Below are positions 9,341 through 19,032 of a DNA stretch of 41,731 nucleotides, one piece after another. Where the stretch lies: assembly GCA_023133415.1 (NCBI GenBank), contig JAGLWM010000009.1:1-41731 (forward strand), written 5' to 3'. A program made the position numbers and the translations under genes. The first letter of the stretch is position 1; every line of letters starts with the position of its first letter. The stretch comes from Candidatus Pacearchaeota archaeon. Its GTDB lineage: Archaea > Nanobdellota > Nanobdellia > Pacearchaeales > GW2011-AR1. Under the pieces are notes generated by a model. It ran no database searches. It was not told where the DNA came from and was given only the letters and a program-made list of their open reading frames with translations.

Positions 9341-10489
9341 ATGAGAATATTATACGATAGTCAAATTTTTGAAAGTCAGAAGATTGGGGGAATATCTAGA
9401 TTGTTTTCGGAATTAATAAAGCGACTTGATAATTCTAAAGATATTCTTGTTAATTTTCCTATTAGTTTTAGCGAAAATATCTATATTGGAGACGTGAATT
9501 TTTTAAAGCGTGTGAAGAAGCCGAAGATTTTATTTAGTAATTTTTTACATTGGTTTGACTTTCCTGGTAAGGGGAAAATTTATAGGTATCTTTATTTGAG
9601 AGAAAATAAAAAGAAAGTTATTAGAAATTTGGAGGATGGTAACTTCGATGTTTTTCATCCAACATATTATGATCCATATTTTTTGAGATACATTGGAAAG
9701 AAGCCTTTTGTGTTGACTATTTATGATATGACTCATGAAATATATGGCGAGGAAATGCCTAGGTTTGATTTTTCTGCTAAGAACAAAGGGACATTGGCAG
9801 AGAAGGCGTCTAAAATAATTACTATATCCAATAATACAAAAAGAGATTTGATGAAATTTTATGATATTCCCGAGGAAAAAATAAAGGTGATATATCTTGC
9901 TAACTCGTTAAAGCCTGTTAAGAAAAAACCATTAGGCACTCCGCAATTACCTAAAAAATATATTCTCTTTGTTGGGGAACGAAGTGGTTATAAAAATTTT
10001 AGTTTTTTTGTTAAATCCATAGCTCCTCTATTAAAAAAAGATGAGAGGTTGTCTTTGATTTGTGCGGGACAGGATTTTAGCAAACGGGAGAGGCAAATGT
10101 TTGGGAAACTTGGAATTGATGGGAGAATAAAAAGTTATTTGGTTGATGATTCGATTTTATCTTATTTGTATCAGAAGGCTACTTGCTTCGCCTTCCCCTC
10201 TTTGTATGAAGGTTTTGGGATTCCTACTTTGGAGGCTTTTTCGTGTGGATGCCCTGCTGTTCTTTCGAATTCTTCTTGCATGTCAGAGGTTGGTGGTCTG
10301 GCTGCGATTTATTTTGACCCGCAAGATTCGGGAGATATTCTAAAGAAAGTTGGTGGTGTGGTTAATTCTGAGGGACTTAGGAAAAAAATGATAGAGAGAG
10401 GGTATAAGCAATTGAAAAAGTTTTCTTGGGAAAAGTGTGCTAGGGAAACGGAAAAAGTTTATAGAAGCGTTCTAAATGAAAAAATTTAA
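9341..10489 (+). CDS. GT4-family glycosyltransferase
   Basis: FPSLYEGFGIPTLEAFSCGCPAVLS; LFVGERSGYKNFSFFVKS. Confidence 0.9.
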   Translation: MRILYDSQIFESQKIGGISRLFSELIKRLDNSKDILVNFPISFSENIYIGDVNFLKRVKKPKILFSNFLHWFDFPGKGKIYRYLYLRENKKKVIRNLEDGNFDVFHPTYYDPYFLRYIGKKPFVLTIYDMTHEIYGEEMPRFDFSAKNKGTLAEKASKIITISNNTKRDLMKFYDIPEEKIKVIYLANSLKPVKKKPLGTPQLPKKYILFVGERSGYKNFSFFVKSIAPLLKKDERLSLICAGQDFSKRERQMFGKLGIDGRIKSYLVDDSILSYLYQKATCFAFPSLYEGFGIPTLEAFSCGCPAVLSNSSCMSEVGGLAAIYFDPQDSGDILKKVGGVVNSEGLRKKMIERGYKQLKKFSWEKCARETEKVYRSVLNEKI

Positions 10490-10516
10490 AAAGTATTCCA
10501 ACTAAAGATTTTTAAG

Positions 10517-11428
10517 ATGAAAAATTTTATTAAAAAAAACCTTAGAATAATCAATAATAATAATAATGAAGAGGTGAGATTTGCAATAGGAGTTTTGAAC
10601 AATAAAATAAATAAAATTCTTAAAAACACCAATCCAAAAGAGAATGAGTTTAAAGTTTTTTCTCAAGGTGGGGAAGATGGAATTATACAATATATAATAG
10701 AGAATATTAAAATAAAGAATAAAATCTTTGTTGAGTTTGGTGTAGAAAATTATAGAGAATCTAATACAAAATTTTTATTAATGAAAGATAATTGGTCTGG
10801 ATTGATTATGGACGGTTCGAGATCTAAAATAAATGAAATAAAAAGCAGTGATAATTATTGGAAGTATAATTTACAAGCCAAAAGGGCATTTATTACAAGG
10901 GAGAATATAAATAGTCTACTTAAAGAATCGGGAATTTGGGGGGATATTGGATTATTATCTATTGATATCGATGGCGTTGACTATTGGGTGTGGGATTCCA
11001 TAAATGTAATTAGTCCAAGGATTGTTATTATAGAATATGCTTCTATTTTTGGGAATAATACTAAAGTAGTGGTTCCATATAAGCATAATTTTAATAGAGA
11101 GGTGGAGCATTATTCAAATTGTTATTTTGGGGCATCATTAAATGCTCTTGTGAAATTAGGAGAAAAAAAAGGATATTCTTTAATTTGCTGTAGTTCAATG
11201 GGAAATAATGCATTTTTTGTAAGAAATGATGTCTTGGGCAATTTAAAAAAAAGGACTGCCAAGCAAGCATATATCAAAGCCCAATATAGGGAGTCTCGTG
11301 ACAAAAATAAAAAATTGACATTTCTAACAATAGATAGGTCTATAAAACTAATGAAGAACAAAAAGGTTTACGATTTAAGTGAAAAAAAGGAAATTTTCAT
11401 CAAAAGTTTAAATATAAAATATGAATAA
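10517..11428 (+). CDS. Hypothetical glycan-island protein, possibly methyltransferase-like
   Basis: FSQGGEDGIIQYI..FVEFGVENYRESNTKFLL..LSIDIDGVDYWVW; AAT microsatellite near the start. Confidence 0.4.
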   Translation: MKNFIKKNLRIINNNNNEEVRFAIGVLNNKINKILKNTNPKENEFKVFSQGGEDGIIQYIIENIKIKNKIFVEFGVENYRESNTKFLLMKDNWSGLIMDGSRSKINEIKSSDNYWKYNLQAKRAFITRENINSLLKESGIWGDIGLLSIDIDGVDYWVWDSINVISPRIVIIEYASIFGNNTKVVVPYKHNFNREVEHYSNCYFGASLNALVKLGEKKGYSLICCSSMGNNAFFVRNDVLGNLKKRTAKQAYIKAQYRESRDKNKKLTFLTIDRSIKLMKNKKVYDLSEKKEIFIKSLNIKYE

Positions 11429-11433
11429 TTTTG

Positions 11434-12282
11434 TTAAAACTTAGATTTAATTAGATTTAATTTTTTTAAACTTGTTATGATTATACGTTTCATGAATTCA
11501 GGGTTGTTTTTTGAACAAGCTTTTTGATATTTAATTTTTTCCAAAAGAGACCTATTGCTTTTTCTTGTCGCAACAATTATCTGAGGGTATTTATCCTTCC
11601 ATAAATCTACTTCGTCATTTCCAAACTGTGCGGGATGCCTAAAAGTTTTAAGTTTATATTTTTTTTTCAATAAACTAAAAATGACTTGGTCATGTCTATT
11701 CTCAATAAATCCTCTATAATTTTTTCCAAGCTGACTTGGAATATCTGTAATAATTCTTTCGTCCTGAGCATATTCCAAAAATTCTTTAAAAAAATGAATT
11801 GAGGATGTGCTTTTCCTAATTAAAACAGATCCACATCCTATCTGGGGAGTATTATAAAATTCTTTTTTATCTAGGCCCATTAAGATAAAGGCGTCCCTCT
11901 TCGCCCAATATTTTTCAATAGGACATTTTTTCATACCGAGGGGAATTATGTCTTGTTTGTATTTTTTAGATAGATTAACTAAATAATCAATTTTGTTAAT
12001 AAAATATGAGCCACTATCAGAATAAAATATATAATCTCCCATTTTTATATCTTTCCTCATTAAAGTTTTAAGGATTATATATGGTTTCCAAAGCCAATAG
12101 CCCCCGCCCCTAAGTTGTATTAAAATGTGTTTATTTTTTTTATAGAATTTTTTATCAATATCTTTTGGTCCATATTCAATTATTCTGTCAAAATTTCCAA
12201 CTTCCATTCCAGTTTTCGAATTTAGTTTTTGTGCTTTTTTGAAAGCGTCGTTTGCGTAATTTATTAATATTTTCTTCGCCAT
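11434..12282 (-). CDS. Capsular/glycosyltransferase-like protein
   Basis: LRGGGYWLWKPYIILKTL..YSDSGSYFI resembles bacterial capsular polysaccharide synthesis proteins; start MAKK at 12282. Confidence 0.5.
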   Translation of the reverse strand: MAKKILINYANDAFKKAQKLNSKTGMEVGNFDRIIEYGPKDIDKKFYKKNKHILIQLRGGGYWLWKPYIILKTLMRKDIKMGDYIFYSDSGSYFINKIDYLVNLSKKYKQDIIPLGMKKCPIEKYWAKRDAFILMGLDKKEFYNTPQIGCGSVLIRKSTSSIHFFKEFLEYAQDERIITDIPSQLGKNYRGFIENRHDQVIFSLLKKKYKLKTFRHPAQFGNDEVDLWKDKYPQIIVATRKSNRSLLEKIKYQKACSKNNPEFMKRIIITSLKKLNLIKSKF

Positions 12283-13235
12283 CACCAGTAACAACTCCCT
12301 TCTATATTTTTAACTTTTTTTATCATATTTGGTGTATCTTCTCTTAGCGGAGTAATCCATGTCTTTGGGAATTTTTCCTTTTCCCATCTTTTACCTTTTA
12401 TTCCAAAAAGAAGTTGCAAACTTCCCCCCATATGAATCGCTTGTTTACCCAGCTTTTTAGTATAAGCCGCCAAGGGGAACCCATAAGCACCACACCCAAT
12501 TATCGCAATATCAAATTTATCCTTCTTTTTATTTATCTCTTTTTTCATGTATTCAAGTGCTTCAAACCAGTCTTTAAAATCTGTCTTGTTTAATCTAGAA
12601 CTTTGTACTGCTTTTAATATTTCTATATGTTTAAATTCTGGAATTATGTCAATATTTTTTCTTCTTTTATATTGATATTCAATTGATTTTTTAAAGGGAT
12701 GAATAACTAAAACTCTTTTGCCCTCTAGTGATTTAATCCATTCGTTTTTGTGGGGATCCAAAACCTCTAAGCCAATGAAATTTTTTATATTTGGATATTT
12801 TTTTATTAACCTTACTTTAGCTCTAAAATGATATTTGTATAGCCAAATTGCTAATATATCTAAATGTTTAGATGATTCAAAATTTATTTTTTTGAATTTG
12901 TCTATTAGAGATTTATCTTTTGGGAAAAACCCGCAGGCTGTGTGTAAATAATCAAATTCATAATCCCTGTCTCCCAGATTATTTATCACAGAAAATTCAG
13001 TGCCCCCATATCTGGCAATCATAAAAGGTTTATTTGAGTTAATCATTTCCTTTATTAATTCGTTTGATTGCTTGTTGTCTAAAAGTTTCAAGTGTTTTTT
13101 GCTATTACTAATTCCAATTGCTTTAACCCAAAAAGTTAGTATGGTAAATTTTATTCTCTTAAATATTCCGTAAGGTATCCTAAATATATTTTCTAATGTC
13201 TTATTTTTTTTAATAAACTTTTTTACACTTTTCAT
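12282..13235 (-). CDS. GT-D fold-like hypothetical protein
   Basis: MIARYGGTEFSVI and IIGCGAYGFPLAAYTKKLGKQAIHMGGSLQLLFGIKGKRW. Confidence 0.5.
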   Translation of the reverse strand: MKSVKKFIKKNKTLENIFRIPYGIFKRIKFTILTFWVKAIGISNSKKHLKLLDNKQSNELIKEMINSNKPFMIARYGGTEFSVINNLGDRDYEFDYLHTACGFFPKDKSLIDKFKKINFESSKHLDILAIWLYKYHFRAKVRLIKKYPNIKNFIGLEVLDPHKNEWIKSLEGKRVLVIHPFKKSIEYQYKRRKNIDIIPEFKHIEILKAVQSSRLNKTDFKDWFEALEYMKKEINKKKDKFDIAIIGCGAYGFPLAAYTKKLGKQAIHMGGSLQLLFGIKGKRWEKEKFPKTWITPLREDTPNMIKKVKNIEGSCYW

Positions 13236-14038
13236 CTTTTCACTATTTTCCTGTATGTCTCTCTTATGATACTATAAAAACCTAATTTTTTAAGCATTGT
13301 CAAAATAAACCATTTTGCCTCTGCAAATATTGTCTCCGTTTTACCTATTAGTCCATGTTTGATTAATACCTCACTCCTTTCTTTAATTTGTTTTTTTGCA
13401 AGTTTGTAGTCCGCGCTTATTCCTGTCTGGTCAAATACGGAAACAATAATTGGTAAATATTTAACCTTAGCTCCACCTTTAATTATTGCCCTAATCCAAA
13501 AATCAAAATCTGCAACAATTTTATATTGCTCGTCATAATACCCGTATTTTTCAAATAATTGCCTTTTGATAAATGTTGCTTGATGCGAGATAGTTTTTGT
13601 TTTGAAGAATTTTTTGTCTAATTTTGATTTTTTGAATGTCACAATTTCTCCGTTATCGTAAAGCAAATCCCCATAATAAATTTCTCCTTGCTTTTTATCC
13701 TTTTGAATAAAATTAGCGATTTCTTGTAAAACATCTTTGTCTTTCAGATAATCTCCTCCATTCAAAAATAAAATATATTCTCCCTTTGTTTTCACAATTC
13801 CTTTATTCATTGCATTGTAAACTCCGCTATCTTTTTCAGAAATTACCTTGGGAATCTTTTTCCCATATTTTTTTATTATTTCAAGGGTCTTATCTGTCGA
13901 TTTACCATCTATAATAATCCATTCAAAATTTTTGTAGCCTTGTTTGATGATGCTCTCGCAAGTTTTTTTAATATTTTTCTCTTCGTTGTAACAAACGGTA
14001 ACAATCGAAAAAAATGGGATTTTTGTTTTATTCGTCAT
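13232..14038 (-). CDS. GT2-family glycosyltransferase
   Basis: FSIVTVCYNEEKNIKKTCESIIKQGYKNFEWIIIDGKSTDKT. Confidence 0.9.
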   Translation of the reverse strand: MTNKTKIPFFSIVTVCYNEEKNIKKTCESIIKQGYKNFEWIIIDGKSTDKTLEIIKKYGKKIPKVISEKDSGVYNAMNKGIVKTKGEYILFLNGGDYLKDKDVLQEIANFIQKDKKQGEIYYGDLLYDNGEIVTFKKSKLDKKFFKTKTISHQATFIKRQLFEKYGYYDEQYKIVADFDFWIRAIIKGGAKVKYLPIIVSVFDQTGISADYKLAKKQIKERSEVLIKHGLIGKTETIFAEAKWFILTMLKKLGFYSIIRETYRKIVKR

Positions 14039-14079
14039 ATTACCTAAAGCAATAAAAACTATTTAAGATTAGCTGTTGC

Positions 14080-15099
14080 ATGAAAAGGCAACCGAAAATC
14101 TCAATTATAATGCCAGTATATAATTCTGAAAAATATTTGAAAAAATCCATTGGTTCTGTCTTGAATCAAACATTGAGAGAAATTGAGTTGATATGTATAA
14201 ATGATTGTTCGACCGATAACTCTTTAAAAATATTAATGGGCTTTCAAAAAAAAGATAAGAGAATAAAAATACTTAGTAACAAGAAAAATATTGGCCCTGG
14301 TGAATCTCGAAATATTGGAATTAATATTGCCAAGGGGGAATATGTCTGTTTTCTTGATTCGGATGATTGGTTAGAAAAAAATGCTTGTGAAATATTAATT
14401 AAAAAGGCGAAAAGTGGGGGTGCTGATATTGTGTATATTAGGCCAAAAATAGTATTTTCAAATAGGATAATTTTAGATAAACGATTATTAACTGAAAAAG
14501 ATGCTTCTAGTATTGATAAGGTATTTAGAAAAAATTTAATGCGAAAGGTTGCTTGGGCGCCATGGTCCAAAATGATAAAAAGAGATATTCTGCTGAAGAA
14601 TAAAATATTTTTTCCTAAAATACATATAGCTGAGGACATGGACTTTTCTGCCAGGGTAATATATTTTTCTAAAAAAATAACTTTTGCTGAAGAATATTTA
14701 TATAACTATTATGTTCGTGAAGGATCTTTAATGTCTTTTTCTAATTCAAAAAGAAGAATTGAAAATTATTTTGAGAGTATCAAGTTGCTTGAGGATTTTT
14801 TGTTGTCTAAAGATATCTTTGAAAAATACCATAAAGAATTTGTGTATTTTAAATTATATAATTATTTGGCAACATATGGCGTTATGTATTACTCAAAGGA
14901 AAAAATAGATAAGAAATTCTATAAAAAACAAATTAAGAATGATCCCGATTTTAGAATCTTTAATATATTTAGCTTAGGTGTTTTTGATTCTGTAATTATT
15001 GGGAGTGTTTTAATTAAACTTCATTTATTTAATTTGGTTTTTAAAATTAGAGAATTTTTCAGAGTTTTTTTAGGTTTTTGGGGGAAAAGGAATCATTAG
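14080..15099 (+). CDS. GT2-family glycosyltransferase
   Basis: ISIIMPVYNSEKYLKKSIGSVLNQTLREIELICINDCSTDNS; FLDSDDWL. Confidence 0.9.
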   Translation: MKRQPKISIIMPVYNSEKYLKKSIGSVLNQTLREIELICINDCSTDNSLKILMGFQKKDKRIKILSNKKNIGPGESRNIGINIAKGEYVCFLDSDDWLEKNACEILIKKAKSGGADIVYIRPKIVFSNRIILDKRLLTEKDASSIDKVFRKNLMRKVAWAPWSKMIKRDILLKNKIFFPKIHIAEDMDFSARVIYFSKKITFAEEYLYNYYVREGSLMSFSNSKRRIENYFESIKLLEDFLLSKDIFEKYHKEFVYFKLYNYLATYGVMYYSKEKIDKKFYKKQIKNDPDFRIFNIFSLGVFDSVIIGSVLIKLHLFNLVFKIREFFRVFLGFWGKRNH

Positions 15100-15208
15100 T
15101 GTTTTAATAATCTATATTCCTTTGATAGCCATTAAGCTAAATTTGGTGACCTGATGGAAAAATGTGATATTTTTATTGGTGGGTAATATATTTATGCCCT
15201 TTTAAAAA

Positions 15209-15567
15209 ATGGGTTTATTTTATTTTATTTTTGTCCTATCCATAGGACAAAATAGGAAAGTTTATTGCGTAGATAATGGTTTGTTAAATTCTATCAGCTT
15301 TAAATTTTCTGATGACTTTGGAAAATTGATGGAGAATCAAATTTTCTTAGAATTATATAGAAGAAGAAATAAAATATTTTATAATCGTGATAAATTTGAA
15401 TGCGATTTTGTAATAAGGGAAAAAATAAAATTATTCATGCGATTCAGGTTTGTTACAATTTAAATGATAATGATAAGGACAGAGAGATAAATGGGTTAAT
15501 TGAGGCAATGCGAAAATTTTATAAAACTCCATATTTATTAAAACTATCTTTTGAAACTTTTAAGTAA
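15209..15567 (+). pseudogene. C-terminal relic of a DUF4143 ATPase with a -1 frameshift near 15430
   Basis: KVYCVDNGLL..GKLMENQIFLELYRRRNKIFY..ECDFVIRE aligns with the gene at 15700; after restoring one base in the A run, IHAIQVCYNLNDNDKDREINGLIEAMRKF continues to a TAA at about 15567. Confidence 0.8.
15229..15252. promoter_or_regulatory. 24-bp palindrome TTTTGTCCTAT-CC-ATAGGACAAAA
   Basis: Perfect 11-bp arms at the 5' edge of the ATPase relic. Confidence 0.55.
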
Positions 15568-15616
15568 TCGTTTTAGATTATATTTGTGACATTAATCTCA
15601 TTTTTCTATTTGGAGG

Positions 15617-15669
15617 TTTCCATTCGCAATGGAAATAAAGAGTTATATCTTTCCATTTAGAATGGAAAG
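15617..15669. promoter_or_regulatory. Two tandem palindromes (putative operator) upstream of the ATPase promoter
   Basis: TTTCCATT-CGC-AATGGAAA (15617-15635) and CTTTCCATT-TAG-AATGGAAAG (15649-15669), followed by TATTTAAA at 15671. Confidence 0.7.
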
Positions 15670-15699
15670 GTATTTAAACTAAAAGAATATAATGATTAT

Positions 15700-16935
15700 A
15701 TGGAGAAAGAAAGACTAAGGGAAATACTGCTTGACCAAAACATGGAGAGGGAAATAGAATTTGTGCAAAGAGAGAAATATCAGGATTTATTGAAAGATAT
15801 TAAAACGCCGTTTGTAAAAATACTGACGGGAATTAGAAGATCAGGGAAATCCACATTGTTAATTCAATTAAAGAAACGGCATGATGGAACCTATGTGAAT
15901 TTTGACGATGAAAGATTTGTGAATTTTAAAGTGGACGATTTTCAAGTGTTATATGAATTATCAATAGAAATATTTGGCAATAAAAAATATTTTTATTTTG
16001 ATGAAATACAAAACATTGTTGACTGGGAAAGATTTGTGAGAAGACTATCAGAATCGGGGGGAAACGTATTTGTTACGGGCTCAAATGCGACTATGCTATC
16101 AAAGGAATTGGGTACTCATTTAACCGGGAGATATATATCATACACTCTTTACCCCTTTTCATTTAGGGAATATCTTAAATTTAAAAAAATGGATAATCTA
16201 GAATTTACAACAAAAAATAAAGCAGAAATAAAAAGGAATTTTAGAAAATATTTAACAGAGGGCGGACTCCCGGAATATTTAATGACTGGCAATAGAGATT
16301 ATTTAAAAATGTTATTTGAAAGCATTCTTTATAGAGATGTTATGACAAGATATAAATTGACGAATGAGAGGGCGTTAAAAGAGTTGGTTTATATAGCGGC
16401 AAATAACATATCAAAAGAAATTAGCTTTAATTCAATAAAGAAAATGATTGGACTTGGAAGTTCAACCACGGTAAGTGATTATTTTTCCTATTTAGAAAAC
16501 ACATATCTTTTATTCTTGGTCCCAAAATATAGCCATTCCTTGAAAAAACAAATACATGCTAATAAAAAATTATATATGATAGATAATGCAATTGCTCACC
16601 AATTAGGTTTCAGTTTTTCGGAGAATAAAGGTAAATTGTTAGAAAATTTGGTTTTTGTAGAATTAAAAAGAAGAGGGAAAGAAATTTATTATTTTCAAGA
16701 AAAGGGTGAGTGTGATTTTATTTTAAGAGAAAATAGAATAAAGGAGGCAATTCAGGTTTGTTATGAAATAAACGATGGCAACAAAGAAAGGGAAATTGCC
16801 GGTTTGGCTGAAGCTATGAAAAAGTTTAAACTGAAAGAAGGAATTATTTTGACGATGGATCAGGAGGAAGAAATAGCAAGAGACAATTTAAAAATCAAAA
16901 TAATTCCTGTCTGGAAGTGGTTGCTGGAAAAGTAA
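15700..16935 (+). CDS. AAA ATPase with DUF4143 C-terminal domain
   Basis: ILTGIRRSGKSTLLIQLKK; YFYFDEIQNIVDWERFVRRL; VTGSNATMLSKELGTHLTGRY; C-terminal ECDFIL nuclease-like region. Confidence 0.92.
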   Translation: MEKERLREILLDQNMEREIEFVQREKYQDLLKDIKTPFVKILTGIRRSGKSTLLIQLKKRHDGTYVNFDDERFVNFKVDDFQVLYELSIEIFGNKKYFYFDEIQNIVDWERFVRRLSESGGNVFVTGSNATMLSKELGTHLTGRYISYTLYPFSFREYLKFKKMDNLEFTTKNKAEIKRNFRKYLTEGGLPEYLMTGNRDYLKMLFESILYRDVMTRYKLTNERALKELVYIAANNISKEISFNSIKKMIGLGSSTTVSDYFSYLENTYLLFLVPKYSHSLKKQIHANKKLYMIDNAIAHQLGFSFSENKGKLLENLVFVELKRRGKEIYYFQEKGECDFILRENRIKEAIQVCYEINDGNKEREIAGLAEAMKKFKLKEGIILTMDQEEEIARDNLKIKIIPVWKWLLEK

Positions 16936-17045
16936 ATTTATTTTTTTAATTCGATATTACATTATCTTTTCGCTGATAATCAAATTAAAAGTTTATTAAA
17001 TTTAGACAGACAAACATATAAAAGTCACTGATTATTTTTATTGAG

Positions 17046-18101
17046 ATGAAGAAAGCACTAATCACAGGTATTACGGGGCAGGATGGCTCTTATCTGGCAG
17101 AATTTCTTTTGGAGAAAGGATATGAAGTTCATGGGTTAATTCGGAGATCTAGTTCGATCAACACGTGGAGGATTGATGATTTGTATAATGATAAAGAAAT
17201 TTTAGACAAAGTGTTGTTTTTGCATTATGGGGATATGACTGACACAATTTCGATGACTAATCTTATTACAAAAATACAACCTGATGAAATTTATAACCTT
17301 GCGGCACAGAGTCATGTTCAGGTTTCATTTGAGATTCCTGAGATAACTGCGAATATCGATGCACTTGGAACATTGAAGCTATTAGAGATTGTGAAGAATC
17401 TTGGGCTGATAAATAAAACTAAGATATATCAGGCTTCAACTTCCGAATTGTATGGGAAGGTTGTCGAGACGCCGCAAAATGAGAAAACTCCTTTTTATCC
17501 GAGAAGTCCGTATGCAGTTGCAAAGCTGTATGGGTTTTGGATTATGAAAAATTATCGTGAGGCGTATAATATGTTTGCATGTAATGGAATTTTATTTAAT
17601 CATGAGAGTGAGAGACGAGGTTTTAATTTTGTTACGAGAAAGGTAACTATTGGATTGTCAAAAATAAAATTAGGAGAACAAAATGTTCTTGAATTGGGAA
17701 ATCTTGATGCTAAGAGGGACTGGGGTTATGCGAAAGAATATGTTGAGGCGATGTGGTTAATGTTGCAACAGGATAAGCCGGGAGATTTTGTTATTGCGAC
17801 TGGAGAGACTCATTCTGTCCGAGAGTTTGTTGAGGCGTGTTGTGAAGAGTTGGATATTAAATTAAAATGGGAAGGTGATGGAATTGATGAAGTTGGAATT
17901 AATGAAGATAATGGGGAGGTTATAATTAAAATTAATCCAAAGTATTTTCGACCGACGGAAGTTGAAATGTTGTTGGGGAATCCGACTAAGGCGAAAGAAA
18001 AATTGAAGTGGGAGGCTAAAATTAAGTTTAGTGAGTTGGCAAAATTAATGGTAAAAAGTGATTATGAATTGGTTTCTAGAGGAGAAAATGTTCTTTATTA
18101 G
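17046..18101 (+). CDS. gmd: GDP-mannose 4,6-dehydratase (paralog 2, canonical)
   Basis: [72 protein letters not shown]. Confidence 0.92.
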   Translation: MKKALITGITGQDGSYLAEFLLEKGYEVHGLIRRSSSINTWRIDDLYNDKEILDKVLFLHYGDMTDTISMTNLITKIQPDEIYNLAAQSHVQVSFEIPEITANIDALGTLKLLEIVKNLGLINKTKIYQASTSELYGKVVETPQNEKTPFYPRSPYAVAKLYGFWIMKNYREAYNMFACNGILFNHESERRGFNFVTRKVTIGLSKIKLGEQNVLELGNLDAKRDWGYAKEYVEAMWLMLQQDKPGDFVIATGETHSVREFVEACCEELDIKLKWEGDGIDEVGINEDNGEVIIKINPKYFRPTEVEMLLGNPTKAKEKLKWEAKIKFSELAKLMVKSDYELVSRGENVLY

Positions 18102-18102
18102 A

Positions 18103-18140
18103 ATGAAAAAGGATTCAAAGATTGTTGTTTTTGGGGGGAA
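18103..18140 (+). pseudogene. Truncated duplicate of the 5' end of the GDP-fucose synthase gene
   Basis: ATGAAAAAGGATTCAAAGATTGTT.TTTTTGG.GG matches 19033-19070 with about 3 mismatches. Confidence 0.75.
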
Positions 18141-18172
18141 TTTTAGCATTCTCGTAATTTTTTGAAATAGCA

Positions 18173-18250
18173 AGTTTTATAAATATCATAAAACTGGTAA
18201 TACTAATATATTCCCCGGTATGGTCTTCGGGCAATGCCGGGCAGTTTTAT
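18173..18250 (+). ncRNA. Candidate small structured RNA with TATA-like promoter and T-rich end
   Basis: TTTATAAATA at 18177-18186; CCCGGTAT (18214-18221) / ATGCCGGG (18234-18241) stem; ATAAAACTG (18188-18196) / CAGTTTTAT (18242-18250); then TTTTT. Confidence 0.4.
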
Positions 18251-18252
18251 TT

Positions 18253-18777
18253 TTACAATTCTTTAATTAAGTCGTTCATATAAATAAAATTATCACAAGT
18301 TTTCTTTAGTGGTGTTGAAGAACTACTCTTGAAATAAGCATTTATTACTTTCTTTCTTAATTTTTGAGCTTTTTTAATTGCAGGAACAAAATCTTCATCT
18401 CCCGAAACAATTATTGCAATGTCATATAAATCTTCGTAAGCTCCCGAAACTAAATCAACTGCCAAATGAACATCATCACCCTTTACATCAAAAACATAAT
18501 TTCCGTTTTTTCTTTTATGTTTTCTTAATCTACAGAGTACAACATTAAAATCTGGAATTTTCCTTAATTCATTAAAAAACTTTTGTTGTCGCCAATAAGT
18601 TTTGGGATTTATTTTTATATTCAGAGGAGCATTATAATAAAATGTTGAAGTCAATAATTTATCTTTTATTAATAATTGAAGAAGTTTTTGAAAATCTATT
18701 CTGTCAATTTTTAATTTTTTTAAACTATAATAAAGATTACTTCCATCAATAAAGATCGCTACTCTTTGTTTTTCCAT
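18253..18777 (-). CDS. NYN-domain (LabA/DUF88-like) predicted ribonuclease
   Basis: VAIFIDGSNLYYSLKKL; VKGDDVHLAVDLVSGAYEDLYDIAIIVSGDEDFVPAIKKAQKLRKKVI. Confidence 0.9.
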   Translation of the reverse strand: MEKQRVAIFIDGSNLYYSLKKLKIDRIDFQKLLQLLIKDKLLTSTFYYNAPLNIKINPKTYWRQQKFFNELRKIPDFNVVLCRLRKHKRKNGNYVFDVKGDDVHLAVDLVSGAYEDLYDIAIIVSGDEDFVPAIKKAQKLRKKVINAYFKSSSSTPLKKTCDNFIYMNDLIKEL

Positions 18778-19032
18778 AAGGCTCTATAAAAAAGATTATT
18801 TATAAATACTAACTGAATTTATTTTTTAGTTAAGATTTATTAATCTGTCTTGCTTAATGGTTTTATGATAATAAAAGAAAATGAAAAGCATTTGTTAGGA
18901 GGTCGTCAAAGGTGGATATTAAAACAGTTAAATTTAAATGGAAAAATAAAATCGGCAGTAGGGAATTAAAATGATAAATGGCGGAACTATACAAAAGAAA
19001 GAGGTGAGTAGAAATACTTATTATGTTTTGAT

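Noticed and set aside
10551-10567. AAT microsatellite at the start of the 10517 ORF
   Set aside because: Short trinucleotide run compatible with an Asn-rich N-terminus in an AT-rich gene; no further signal.
18863-18973. Possible short + strand ORF MIIKENEKHLLGGRQRWILKQLNLNGKIKSAVGN between NYN and fcl
   Set aside because: Resembles a wHTH fragment but only 34 aa, with no ribosomal or promoter context; too weak to call.
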